From: Syntrophomonadaceae bacterium
Lineage (GTDB): Bacteria; Bacillota; Dethiobacteria; DTU022
NCBI GenBank assembly: GCA_007131435.1
Contig: SLQM01000221.1
Coordinates: 1 to 14,421 of the forward strand
Length of the DNA stretch: 14,421 bases
Direction of reading: 5' to 3'
Part shown: one piece after another, positions 1-7,504 of the stretch
Layout: each line of letters opens with the position of its first letter
Position numbering within the stretch: position 1 is the stretch's first letter
Notes under the pieces: generated by a model
What the model was told of the DNA's origin: nothing
Database searches by the model: none
What the model saw: only the letters and a program-made list of their open reading frames with translations
Position numbers and translations under genes: made by a program

Positions 1-69
1 TGGCAGACGCGCACGGTTGAGGGCCGTGTGGTTAACACCATGAGGGTTCAAGTCCCTCTCCCGACACCA
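1..69 (+). tRNA. tRNA-Leu (anticodon GAG), 5' end cut by window
   Basis: This is the 3' part of a class II tRNA. The anticodon stem CACGG/CCGTG (12-16 with 24-28) closes the loop TTGAGGG, placing anticodon GAG at 19-21, which reads CUC/CUU leucine codons. A variable arm TGGT/ACCA, a T arm GAGGG-TTCAAGT-CCCTC (loop and 3' strand ending at 58), the 3' acceptor strand TCCCGAC (59-65), discriminator A66 and encoded CCA (67-69) follow. The long variable arm and A73 discriminator fit leucine. The 5' acceptor strand and most of the D arm lie outside the window. Confidence 0.95.
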
Positions 70-74
70 GGTAA

Positions 75-102
75 AAAGCGCGGGGCTTAATCCCCGCGCT
101 TT
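75..102. terminator. Bidirectional intrinsic terminator hairpin
   Basis: A perfect 11-bp inverted repeat, AAAGCGCGGGG with CCCCGCGCTTT, encloses a 6-base loop six bases after the tRNA CCA end. Read on the minus strand the stem runs into TTTTT, so it is a good terminator for the PAS-GAF-PAS gene ending at 140. Read on the plus strand the T run is only TTT then AAG, so it should be a weaker terminator or a 3' processing barrier for the tRNA. Its place between two convergent transcripts fits a shared terminator. Confidence 0.8.
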
Positions 103-139
103 AAGTTGGTAGAGGGCATAATCTCCAATAATGATATAA

Positions 140-1432
140 TTATTTACTTTCTTTTCTTCCTTGAATCTCGACTACTGTACCTATTGTCTGCAGGGGTTTT
201 CCGGTTTTGTCATAACTGAAAACCGTGTCCCGGTTTTCAAGCCACACCCAGTGTCCGTCGCGGTGCTTCATCCTGTATTCAAAATGTTTGACATGCCTTT
301 CACCCAGCTTTTCCAGCTCCGCAAGGTGATCATAGAAGGGCTGCAAGTCATCCGGGTGAATTGTTTTATCTAAAACCTTAGTGCCCATGGATTGCATTTC
401 ATCGGCGCTGTAGCCGAGAACTCTTTCGATGCTGCTGCTGACATAGACGTTTCTTTTTTTAGTCAAGTCGAAAATGTATATTATCACATCGGGCAGGGAA
501 GTCATGATCTTGTCGATAAACTCATTGCTTTCCCACAGCGCTTCTTCTGCCCTGATCCGGGCAATTGAGCCGCCGATCTGTGCGATAATGGTTTCTACAG
601 TTTCCCTGTCCACTTCAGTTATTTCAGTGGTGGTGTGAGAGGCGAGGTTCAGGCAGGCAACGCATCTTTGGGAATGGAAAATAGGCAGTACCGCAATAGC
701 TTTTAAACCTTCCTTCCTTCGCGCCTCATCGATGGGAACCCCTAAGTTATAATACTCTTCGTATATCGGCTGGCCCGATAATACCAGGTTCATAGCCGGG
801 CTTTCCGGTTTGATTAGTGAAACCTTTTTAATGAAAGACTGTGAAAGGCCGCGATGCACGGCAAGTTTCAAGGGGCCTCTGTCACCTTCGCGGATATAGA
901 TACCGCCGCTGTCAAAATTTGTGGCCAGCAAAGCTTTATCTAAACAAAAAAGCAGGGCATCTTTTAAATCAACCATGTCCACTATCCCGGTAAGCAGTTC
1001 ACGAATAATCGCTCCTCTTTTTTCATCGTGCCTACGAACTGTAATGTTCTTTGACACAGCCAGGATTGATTTGATTTTTCCGCTTTCTGTATCAACCTCG
1101 GGAAAAAATCTTGTCGAAAAGTGGTAATGCCTGGCATCAATACCCTGGAAAAGATATTCATCGATGGTCAGTTTTTCACCGGTATCCAGGCACTTTTGCA
1201 GTGCCCAGTTTCTATCTTTCAGGTTTGTCTGCATGTCTCTTTTAGGAGGCGCTTCAGCAGGGTCAGGGGTTGTCCTGTCGTGGATCAGGGCATTTTCCAC
1301 GCCCGGTATTTTTTTTACCTCGTGGTTAAAGAAGATGACTTCAAGCTGATCATTATAATGAATGATCATATCCGGGGAGTTTTGAACCAGGGTTTCGAAG
1401 TAAAAGTTATTTATTTCCTGCTCCTGTCCCAT
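140..1432 (-). CDS. PAS-GAF-PAS sensory protein without an output domain
   Basis: The 430-residue soluble protein has three sensory modules. An N-terminal PAS domain (about residues 8-135) begins with a typical LVQNSPDMII segment. A GAF domain (about 140-295) includes the segment AIAVLPIFHSQRCVACLNLA. A second PAS domain of the PAS_3 type (about 305-425) carries GYSADE, HPDD and WVWLENRD-like elements. No histidine kinase, GGDEF, EAL, HD-GYP, sigma-54 or HTH region follows; the stop comes right after the last PAS fold and the terminator lies just beyond. I chose the ATG at 1432 because AGGTGA sits a few bases upstream; an in-frame TTG at 1450 has no comparable site. It lies 92 bp downstream of the acyl-CoA synthetase gene on the same strand, so the two may be cotranscribed. 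It could signal by protein contact or be a truncated sensor; the ligand is unknown. Confidence 0.8.
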   Translation of the reverse strand: MGQEQEINNFYFETLVQNSPDMIIHYNDQLEVIFFNHEVKKIPGVENALIHDRTTPDPAEAPPKRDMQTNLKDRNWALQKCLDTGEKLTIDEYLFQGIDARHYHFSTRFFPEVDTESGKIKSILAVSKNITVRRHDEKRGAIIRELLTGIVDMVDLKDALLFCLDKALLATNFDSGGIYIREGDRGPLKLAVHRGLSQSFIKKVSLIKPESPAMNLVLSGQPIYEEYYNLGVPIDEARRKEGLKAIAVLPIFHSQRCVACLNLASHTTTEITEVDRETVETIIAQIGGSIARIRAEEALWESNEFIDKIMTSLPDVIIYIFDLTKKRNVYVSSSIERVLGYSADEMQSMGTKVLDKTIHPDDLQPFYDHLAELEKLGERHVKHFEYRMKHRDGHWVWLENRDTVFSYDKTGKPLQTIGTVVEIQGRKESK

Positions 1433-1463
1433 AATGTCACCTGTTTCCAATTGAATGATATTA

Positions 1464-1477
1464 GTATTTGCTATAGC
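1464..1477. repeat. 14-base word also found upstream of the first activase gene
   Basis: GTATTTGCTATAGC occurs here, in the gap between the two minus-strand genes, and again at 11496-11509 in the 99-base gap before the first activase gene. The core GCTATAGC is self-complementary. Both copies are intergenic and within about 50 bases of a start codon. No longer similarity surrounds them, so this may be chance. Confidence 0.3.
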
Positions 1478-1524
1478 TAATTTCGCACTTGCACGCTAAA
1501 ATCCTTCGTCACGCGGAGACTAAT

Positions 1525-3315
1525 TTATGAATACATGGCCTCTATTTGGCCGGCGTAATTTTCCAGCACAGCCCTGCGCTTGAGTTTCATTGTTTGGGTC
1601 AGCATTTTATTGTCAACCGTGAAGTCTTCCCTGAGAAAATAATATTGCTCTGGAATTTCATACCTGCCAAAAGACTGCTCAAGGTGATCTTTAATCTCAT
1701 CAATCATGCTTTCTTTGAAGTCTTCGTTGGCCAGTAGTGCATCAGGATTTTCGGGAAATCCATTTTCCCTTGCCCAGCGGGCTGCTATTTCAAAATCGGG
1801 ATAAACCAGGCAGACATTATATGGCCTGCCCGACCCGTATACCATGGCATTAGCCACTTTTGGCAGTAGTTTCATTTCTTCTTCAATGGCTGCCGGGAAA
1901 ACATATTTACCGTTGGTAAGTTTGTACTGTTCCTTGATCCTGCCCGTAATCCAGAGAAAGCCATCTTTATCTAGCCTGCCCCGGTCGCCAGTGCGAAAGC
2001 CGCCGTCAGGCATGATCACTTTGGCTGTTTCCTCCGGTTTGTTATGATAACCTATCATAACGTTTGGCCCGTACACAATTATTTCTCCATCATCGGCTCC
2101 TTCTTCTGAAACAGATTTATCGATTATCACTTTTTGTCCTTCCATAACCCTGCCAACACTGCCAATTTTCCAACCCAGGGGGCTGTTCATGCTCACTCCC
2201 GGCGCTGTTTCAGTTAAACCGTAGCAGTCATAAATAGATATTCCGATATCGTAAAAGAATTCAGCTATCTCCTTGTTCATTACAGCGCTGCCGGTCATAG
2301 CACCGATGATGCGTCCGCCGACAACATCCCTGATCTTAGAAAAAACCAGCTTATCCAGCAGGGCAAGCTTCATGTTAACCAGGGCGCTTTCAACCCCTTT
2401 TTCTGCAAGTTTGCGTTTTTGCCTTGCCGTCTCGCAGGCAGCATCAAACAGCTTCTTTTTTAAGCCCCCCGTATCGCTCATCCGCATTTGGATAACGTCG
2501 TAAACCCTGTTGAAAACACGCGGTACTGATACTATGAAGTGAGGTCTTACCAGGCGCATATCTTCAGCCAGGGTGCTGACATCGCGCATAAAGCCAAGCG
2601 TTCCGCCAAAATGTATAAAAGAAGTAAGTTCAGCTGTAATGGCATAAGAGTGGGCCCAGGGCAGCATTGAAATACCTACATAGCCTTTCTGCAGTTCCGG
2701 GAACAGCCGGCACCCCGTTAAAGCGTTATAGGTAATATTGCCGTGGCTCAGCAAAACCCCCTTCGGTTCGGCAGTTGTTCCAGAGGTATAAATTAGCACT
2801 GCTATCTCGTCAGGGCCGGGTACAAGAGCTTCTACGGGGTTAGCTTCACCCGCTTTTTCCAGTGCCGCAAGGCTGTTTTCACCTTCAGAATCAATCAGGT
2901 AGATATTTTCAAGAGTCGGTATTTCGGCGGGAAAATCTTTAACTTTCTGGTAAATTTCCGGTTTAGAGACAACCAAAAATTTTAACCCGCTGTCCCTGAT
3001 GATATATTTCCAAATTTTTTCGAGCTCTTTTTCATACATGGGAACAAACTTTGCCCGGCGGCCAAAAACAGCAAAAGCAAGAACAGCCCATTCCGGTCGG
3101 TTATTGGCAATTATACCAACCGCATCACCTGGTCCGATGCCGAGTTCAGCCAGGCCGCCCCGGGTGTTGGCTATCCGGGTTCCTATTTCAGTGTAAGAAA
3201 TCGAATCAAGCCCTCCAAGGTCATTATGAACAAGAAAAAGAGGTATATCAGAATACTTTTTTTCACTCTCAGCCCACCATTCAACAAGGTTATCAGGTTT
3301 TTCATAAGTCCACAT
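1525..3315 (-). CDS. Long-chain acyl-CoA synthetase (AMP-forming)
   Basis: This 596-residue enzyme of the ANL superfamily should activate a carboxylic acid with ATP to an acyl-adenylate and then transfer it to CoA. The phosphate loop YTSGTTAEPKG is near residues 176-186, the adenine-binding YGLTET near 365-370, the TGD motif near 442-444, and the hinge region WITGRIKEQYK near 455-465. The C-terminal TQTMKLKR carries the expected catalytic lysine near 577. Length and the NGKYVFP segment after the hinge fit the FadD/long-chain branch rather than acetyl-CoA synthetase. The ATG at 3315 is preceded by AAAGGAA at good spacing. It is divergent from rmuC and probably heads a two-gene unit with the PAS-GAF-PAS gene. 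It could supply acyl-CoA for the dehydrogenase/dehydratase cluster 1.6 kb away, but that link is inference. The exact chain specificity cannot be read. Confidence 0.9.
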   Translation of the reverse strand: MWTYEKPDNLVEWWAESEKKYSDIPLFLVHNDLGGLDSISYTEIGTRIANTRGGLAELGIGPGDAVGIIANNRPEWAVLAFAVFGRRAKFVPMYEKELEKIWKYIIRDSGLKFLVVSKPEIYQKVKDFPAEIPTLENIYLIDSEGENSLAALEKAGEANPVEALVPGPDEIAVLIYTSGTTAEPKGVLLSHGNITYNALTGCRLFPELQKGYVGISMLPWAHSYAITAELTSFIHFGGTLGFMRDVSTLAEDMRLVRPHFIVSVPRVFNRVYDVIQMRMSDTGGLKKKLFDAACETARQKRKLAEKGVESALVNMKLALLDKLVFSKIRDVVGGRIIGAMTGSAVMNKEIAEFFYDIGISIYDCYGLTETAPGVSMNSPLGWKIGSVGRVMEGQKVIIDKSVSEEGADDGEIIVYGPNVMIGYHNKPEETAKVIMPDGGFRTGDRGRLDKDGFLWITGRIKEQYKLTNGKYVFPAAIEEEMKLLPKVANAMVYGSGRPYNVCLVYPDFEIAARWARENGFPENPDALLANEDFKESMIDEIKDHLEQSFGRYEIPEQYYFLREDFTVDNKMLTQTMKLKRRAVLENYAGQIEAMYS

Positions 3316-3347
3316 GACAGTTTTTCCTTTCGGGGTTAATAATTACA

Positions 3348-3369
3348 AGCTAAGTGCACCAGCACAGCT
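3348..3369. promoter_or_regulatory. Operator-like imperfect dyad at the synthetase promoter
   Basis: The sequence pairs AGCT-(AA)-GTGC with GCAC-AGCT around the loop ACCA, giving an 8-bp dyad with a two-base bulge. It directly abuts the predicted minus-strand -10 box at 3370-3375 and covers the expected transcription start near 3363. This is the usual place for a repressor operator. It does not match a fatty-acid regulator site that I recognise. It could instead be a small hairpin in the 5' leader. Confidence 0.35.
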
Positions 3370-3398
3370 ATTATACAATTAATTCAGTATATATTAAA
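3370..3398 (-). promoter_or_regulatory. Candidate promoter for the acyl-CoA synthetase gene
   Basis: On the minus strand a consensus -10 box TATAAT (3375 to 3370) lies 17 bases downstream of TTTAAT (3398 to 3393), a weak match to TTGACA. The predicted start point is about 48 bases upstream of the ATG. The -10 match is perfect, but the region is AT-rich, so chance matches are possible. Confidence 0.45.
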
Positions 3399-3466
3399 GA
3401 TTAATGGGGTGCCCAAAATGCGATTTTTTAATTTTTTAACCTGATTTCCAGTTATCCGGCTTCGGC

Positions 3467-3494
3467 TTTACAAGTTAGAGGAGAACCGTATACA
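3467..3494 (+). promoter_or_regulatory. Candidate sigma-A promoter for rmuC
   Basis: TTTACA (3467-3472) and TATACA (3489-3494) are separated by 16 bases. Transcription would begin near 3501, giving a leader of about 26 bases that contains the GGGGAGGTG ribosome binding site at 3513-3521. Position and both hexamers are sensible for a vegetative promoter. The -35 box overlaps the word CGGCTTCGGCTT (3457-3468), whose reverse complement recurs at 11473-11484. Confidence 0.5.
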
Positions 3495-3526
3495 AGTTGC
3501 GAATAAATAGCAGGGGAGGTGTATAG

Positions 3527-4831
3527 ATGGCCGACATACTATTGTGGGTAATAACCGCTGTCCTCTTGTTAAACATGGGGCTTTTAGTCTATGTGCTGAT
3601 TAATGCAAATAGGGGTATGCACTTGACAGGTAAGGAAATACGACAAGAGCTGCGTGCCGGGCGCGAGGAGTCCCGCAGTTCCTCAGGTGAACTGCGCGAA
3701 GAGATAGCCAGGGGTTTAAACCGGACCAATGAAAACATCTATAAAACCCTGGAAGCTATGGGGAAAAATCAGCAGGCCCAGTTGGAAACAATGACTGCCC
3801 AGATGAGAGAACTGACCCGTTCCAGCCGGGAAGACCTGGAAAAGATGAGGGGCACCTTTGATTCCCGGGTCAAAGAGATGCAGGATGGTAATGAAAAAAA
3901 ACTTGAAGAAATGCGCAAAACCGTTGACGAAAAACTGCAGAGTACCCTGGAAAAAAGGCTTGGCGAATCATTTAACCAGGTCAGCCAGAGACTGGAAGAA
4001 GTTTACCGCGGGCTTGGTGAAATGAAGAACCTGGCGGTAGGGGTTGGCGACCTGAAGCGGGTATTAACCAATGTTAAAGCGCGGGGCACCTGGGCTGAAA
4101 TTCAGCTTGGCACCATCCTTGAGCAGGTTCTGACCAGCGACCAATATGAAAAAAATGTAAAAGTAAAACCGGATTCAGGTGAGATCGTGGAATACGCAAT
4201 TAAACTTCCGGGGCCGAAGGATGATCCCGAGGCCTGCGTCTGGCTGCCCATTGATTCAAAGTTTCCCCAGGAAGACTATATTCGCATATTAGATGCATCA
4301 GATGCTGCAGACCTGGATGCTGAAAAAAAAGCATCTACCGAACTGGCAAGAACAATCCGCAGCGCTGCTAAAGATATAAAAGAGAAATATCTTTGCCCTC
4401 CTGATACGACCGACTTCGGTATCATGTTTCTGGCCACTGAAGGGCTCTATGCTGAAGTACTGCGCCAACCGGGCCTGGTAGAAGAGCTCCAGCACCAGCA
4501 TCGTGTTGTGATAGCCGGCCCGACCACTCTAACGGCAATTCTGAACAGCCTGCGCATGGGTTTTCAAACCCTGTCAATCGAAAAACAGGCAGCCGAGGTA
4601 TGGAGAGTGCTGGGCGCTGTTAAGACAGAATTCGGCAAATTTGGCGAAACCCTGGCCAAGGTTAAGCGCCAGCTTGATACAGCCAGCAAATCAATCGAAT
4701 CAACAGAAACAAGAACGCGGGCCATGGAGCGCAGGTTGCGTTCTGTTGAACAGCTTCCGGAAAATGAAGTGGAAGAGGTCTTAAACCTCCCCCCGGCAGA
4801 AATGCCAGAGGGTGAGGATGATGAAATATAG
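3527..4831 (+). CDS. rmuC: RmuC-family DNA recombination protein
   Basis: The 434-residue protein has the standard RmuC layout. A single N-terminal membrane segment (about residues 4-26) is followed by a long charged coiled coil (about 30-165) rich in Glu, Arg, Lys and Gln. The conserved C-terminal RmuC domain includes RGTWAEIQLGTILEQVL, WLPIDSKFPQEDY, DFGIMFLATEGLYAEVLRQ and VIAGPTTLTAILNSLRMGF. In Escherichia coli RmuC limits inversion at short inverted repeats, and the domain is related to nuclease folds; the biochemical activity is not firmly settled. The start has a near-ideal ribosome binding site (GGGGAGGTG). The protein ends with an acidic tail. It has its own candidate promoter, is divergent from the synthetase gene, and is separated from the next gene by 123 bases with no visible terminator, so read-through into the downstream operon is possible. 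Confidence 0.93.
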   Translation: MADILLWVITAVLLLNMGLLVYVLINANRGMHLTGKEIRQELRAGREESRSSSGELREEIARGLNRTNENIYKTLEAMGKNQQAQLETMTAQMRELTRSSREDLEKMRGTFDSRVKEMQDGNEKKLEEMRKTVDEKLQSTLEKRLGESFNQVSQRLEEVYRGLGEMKNLAVGVGDLKRVLTNVKARGTWAEIQLGTILEQVLTSDQYEKNVKVKPDSGEIVEYAIKLPGPKDDPEACVWLPIDSKFPQEDYIRILDASDAADLDAEKKASTELARTIRSAAKDIKEKYLCPPDTTDFGIMFLATEGLYAEVLRQPGLVEELQHQHRVVIAGPTTLTAILNSLRMGFQTLSIEKQAAEVWRVLGAVKTEFGKFGETLAKVKRQLDTASKSIESTETRTRAMERRLRSVEQLPENEVEEVLNLPPAEMPEGEDDEI

Positions 4832-4954
4832 CGTTTCTTTCACTTGAATACTGAACCTTTATTAGCCTGGAAGGTAGTTTGGTGATCATGTAGAATTATT
4901 TAATCAACTTAACTTAATACTTGCAGGCACTTCGAAAGTCAGGAGCTGGGTTTA

Positions 4955-6199
4955 ATGGATAGTTCTAAAATTTTCCCGTTTCCTTTGGGGAGTGTGGATG
5001 ATTCCGATTTCCTTCTTGCTCAAACCCTGTACCGCTGGGCTGAAACAGAGCTGGTTTCTAAACGCCTGGAATTTCGTGAAGATTATGTTAAACTTCTCCT
5101 GCCAGCCATGAAAAAGCTGTTTGTCGACGTGGAATTACAAAAAATGACTTGGCCGGAAAGCTGTGGCGGTATTGGCCTTAACAGGAGGGAAATTGCCCAT
5201 ACACTGGTCATGGCTCTTGAACAGGTTGGCAGGGCAGACTGCGGGATCGGTTATCTGCTTGCAGTTACATTAACCCTTTGCAGCAGCATTAATTTCGAGT
5301 ACAACCGCAAAGAAGATCTTTGTCAGCGTATTGCCCCTTTTTTCTGTCAAAGTGATCAGCCTGTAATCGGTTCACTTGTCCTGCCTTCCTATGCAATGGA
5401 TAATTATCCTGCGGTAACAACTTTTTTCAGGGGCAAAGCTTTACCTGCCGTGGCCCGCTATGATAATGATAACCTGGTGATCAACGGCCAGGAAATGCGT
5501 CCCTTGAATTCTGGTCGCGACGCCTCGTTTTTTGGCGTGCTCTGCTCTCTTGAAGCTGAAGATGGACCGGTATTAATCCTGGTTCCCGGCGACAGTCCAG
5601 GCCTTATTAGAGACGAACCTTTTTTAAAAACAGGTTTGGCAGCCAGTAATAATGCAGATATTACTTTAAATGATGTTATAGTTCCCAGGGAAAATATAAT
5701 ATTCAGTGGTGAAGACTGCCTGAGCCACATGCTTTCCTGGTTTTATCTTAATATCTCTGCGGTGAGTATGGGCTCCCTTTTTGCCGTTTTTGAAATTATC
5801 AGGGAGTGGGGTGATACCAGGGTAATTAAGGGCAAAGGCAACCTGTTCAAAGAAAACCCGCTTACAGCATCAGTCATGGCTGAAATTGGCCACGATATTA
5901 TGCTCAGCCGTCTGCTTCTATATCAACTTGCCGCTATGTTTATTAGTCCGGACAGCTACAGCCATATTGAAAGAGAAAATCTATATGTCCCGGCTCTCAG
6001 TGTAGTTTCACATATCACGCAAACTGCAGAGAAAGTAATGAACCAGGCCATGGAACTGATGGGCTCGGCAGGGTATGCAACGGAGTGGAACCTTGAGCGT
6101 TACTGGCGAGACCTTAAAACGATCCAGGTACATCTTGGCAGTTGGGAACTAAATAAAATGGATTTGGCCCGGTATTTTTACAATTCTCAAAAACTGTAA
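4955..6199 (+). CDS. Acyl-CoA dehydrogenase-like protein, divergent subunit
   Basis: The 414-residue protein is a full-length acyl-CoA dehydrogenase (ACAD) homologue and the first gene of the long operon. The C-terminal signature is kept as LMGSAGYATEWNLERYWRDL (about 368-387). The flavin-contacting segment of the middle domain, normally like MTEPxxGSD, is replaced by LPSYAMDNYPAV near 143-154. The usual catalytic glutamate of the YEGT motif aligns with Leu394 (QVHLGSWEL), and the alternative position used by isovaleryl-CoA dehydrogenase aligns with Asn266 (my alignment by eye). A catalytic role alone is therefore doubtful. It lies 20 bp before a second ACAD homologue, which suggests an unequal heteromer like the two-gene FadE enzymes of actinobacterial steroid breakdown. 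AGGAG stands nine bases before the ATG. I saw no convincing promoter in the 123-bp gap upstream. Confidence 0.85.
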   Translation: MDSSKIFPFPLGSVDDSDFLLAQTLYRWAETELVSKRLEFREDYVKLLLPAMKKLFVDVELQKMTWPESCGGIGLNRREIAHTLVMALEQVGRADCGIGYLLAVTLTLCSSINFEYNRKEDLCQRIAPFFCQSDQPVIGSLVLPSYAMDNYPAVTTFFRGKALPAVARYDNDNLVINGQEMRPLNSGRDASFFGVLCSLEAEDGPVLILVPGDSPGLIRDEPFLKTGLAASNNADITLNDVIVPRENIIFSGEDCLSHMLSWFYLNISAVSMGSLFAVFEIIREWGDTRVIKGKGNLFKENPLTASVMAEIGHDIMLSRLLLYQLAAMFISPDSYSHIERENLYVPALSVVSHITQTAEKVMNQAMELMGSAGYATEWNLERYWRDLKTIQVHLGSWELNKMDLARYFYNSQKL

Positions 6200-6219
6200 A
6201 GAAAGAAGGGCTATCTGAT

Positions 6220-7488
6220 ATGCCATCGATAGATGATTTTACCAGGCCGAAGGAATACATTTCACCCATCGATGACTATTTCGGTAAAATAGTACGCCAG
6301 TGGGCAGATAAAGAGGTTATTCCTTACCGGCAGCGCTATGATGAAGACTGGCAAGAACACCGTCTGATTGAACCGGCATTCGATAAGCTGATGGGCGAAC
6401 TTGGCCTGCAGCGGGTTTTATTCCCTGAGGACCTTGGTGGATGGGGGCTTGGGCACTCCCACTATACTGCCTCAGCTTCCTTTCGACTGATGGAAGAAGT
6501 GGCCCGTGCCGATTCTGGAATTGCTGTAGCTTTCGGTGTCACTTTCTGGCCCCTGATCATGATCTGTAATGAACCTCATCTTAACCGACGCCTCTGTGAA
6601 GAATTTGCCCCTCTTTTCTGCAATACAAATAAAGCTGTTTTTGCCGCCAATGCAATGACCGAACCGCAGGGCGGCGCTGACATCGAAAATATGGAAATAA
6701 TCAAAGGCTCTACCATTGAAACTACGGCAGTTTTGGACGGCGATGACTGGATTATCAATGGGCATAAACTATGGCCCACTAACAGCGGCGGAGTATGCTC
6801 TCTTTTTGGTGTTGTCTGTACCACCAGGCCCGGCTCCAAAGACCTGAATGATTTTGCCTTTATCTTTGTCCCCGCTGACAGGCCCGGGGTAACCCAGGGC
6901 AACTCTTACCAGAAGGCCGGTATGGCTGCCGATAAAAATAGCGATGTTTGGTTCGATCATGTTCGTGTGCCAAAATATTACCGTGCCTGCGGACCCGGAG
7001 ATGATTATAAATATTTCAAAGAAGTGATCTCCTTCGGTAACCTGGGCAGCATTGCTTTTGTCTGCGGGGCAATGATGAATGTTTTTGAAATCCTGCAAAA
7101 CTTTTGTAATAGCAACCTCTACCGCGGCCTGCCTGTAAAGGAGCATGATGCAGTTGCTGCTGTATTGGCCGACCTGGTAAAAGATATTGAAATAATTCGC
7201 ATTATAGGCTACCAGTATGCCCGCATGTTAGACCGACCTGAACTTTACGGCCCGCGCTGGAGTGATGAAATTGTTGCAAAGGGACGCGCTTATAAATATT
7301 TTGCCTGTGACCGTGCGGTCGAAGATCTTGGCAGGGTGATGAACCTGATGGAAAGCGGCGGCAGTGACCGTGCGCGTGATTTGGAGAAACATTGGCGGGA
7401 TATCAAGATAGTACAGCTCTGGATGGGCGGCAAACAGCTCTGCCAGATGGAGACTGCACGCTGGTTTTTTGATTGTAAAACATTATAA
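6220..7488 (+). CDS. Acyl-CoA dehydrogenase-like protein, flavin-motif-bearing subunit
   Basis: This is a 422-residue acyl-CoA dehydrogenase family member. The middle-domain flavin motif is well kept (NAMTEPQGGAD, 144-154), as is WIINGHKLWPTNSGG (177-191), the usual strand after it. The C-terminal segment is less typical: MESGGSDRARDLEKHWRDI stands where GGxGY...RD is expected. The standard catalytic glutamate aligns with Met402 (QLWMGG) and the alternative site with Gly276. By eye, neither known base is present. It keeps the motif that the upstream partner lost, while that partner keeps the GSAGY region this one has altered, as expected if they form one composite flavin site. Possible roles are acyl-CoA oxidation by a non-standard base, electron transfer, or reduction. 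GAAGGG precedes the ATG by nine bases. The dehydrogenase family is clear; the reaction is not. Confidence 0.88.
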   Translation: MPSIDDFTRPKEYISPIDDYFGKIVRQWADKEVIPYRQRYDEDWQEHRLIEPAFDKLMGELGLQRVLFPEDLGGWGLGHSHYTASASFRLMEEVARADSGIAVAFGVTFWPLIMICNEPHLNRRLCEEFAPLFCNTNKAVFAANAMTEPQGGADIENMEIIKGSTIETTAVLDGDDWIINGHKLWPTNSGGVCSLFGVVCTTRPGSKDLNDFAFIFVPADRPGVTQGNSYQKAGMAADKNSDVWFDHVRVPKYYRACGPGDDYKYFKEVISFGNLGSIAFVCGAMMNVFEILQNFCNSNLYRGLPVKEHDAVAAVLADLVKDIEIIRIIGYQYARMLDRPELYGPRWSDEIVAKGRAYKYFACDRAVEDLGRVMNLMESGGSDRARDLEKHWRDIKIVQLWMGGKQLCQMETARWFFDCKTL

Positions 7489-7504
7489 TAAAGGGTGAGC
7501 TTTT

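Noticed and set aside
1..139. tRNA 3' end as an integration site for a mobile element
   Set aside because: No integrase, no direct repeat of the tRNA end elsewhere in the window, and no phage or plasmid genes. A terminator follows at once.
1433..1450. TTG start at 1450 for the PAS-GAF-PAS gene
   Set aside because: The ATG at 1432 has AGGTGA at proper spacing, while the TTG lacks a comparable ribosome binding site.
1121..1480. 119-codon plus-strand open frame within the PAS-GAF-PAS gene
   Set aside because: It is antisense to a clearly conserved sensory protein, its product resembles no protein, and no ribosome binding site is evident.
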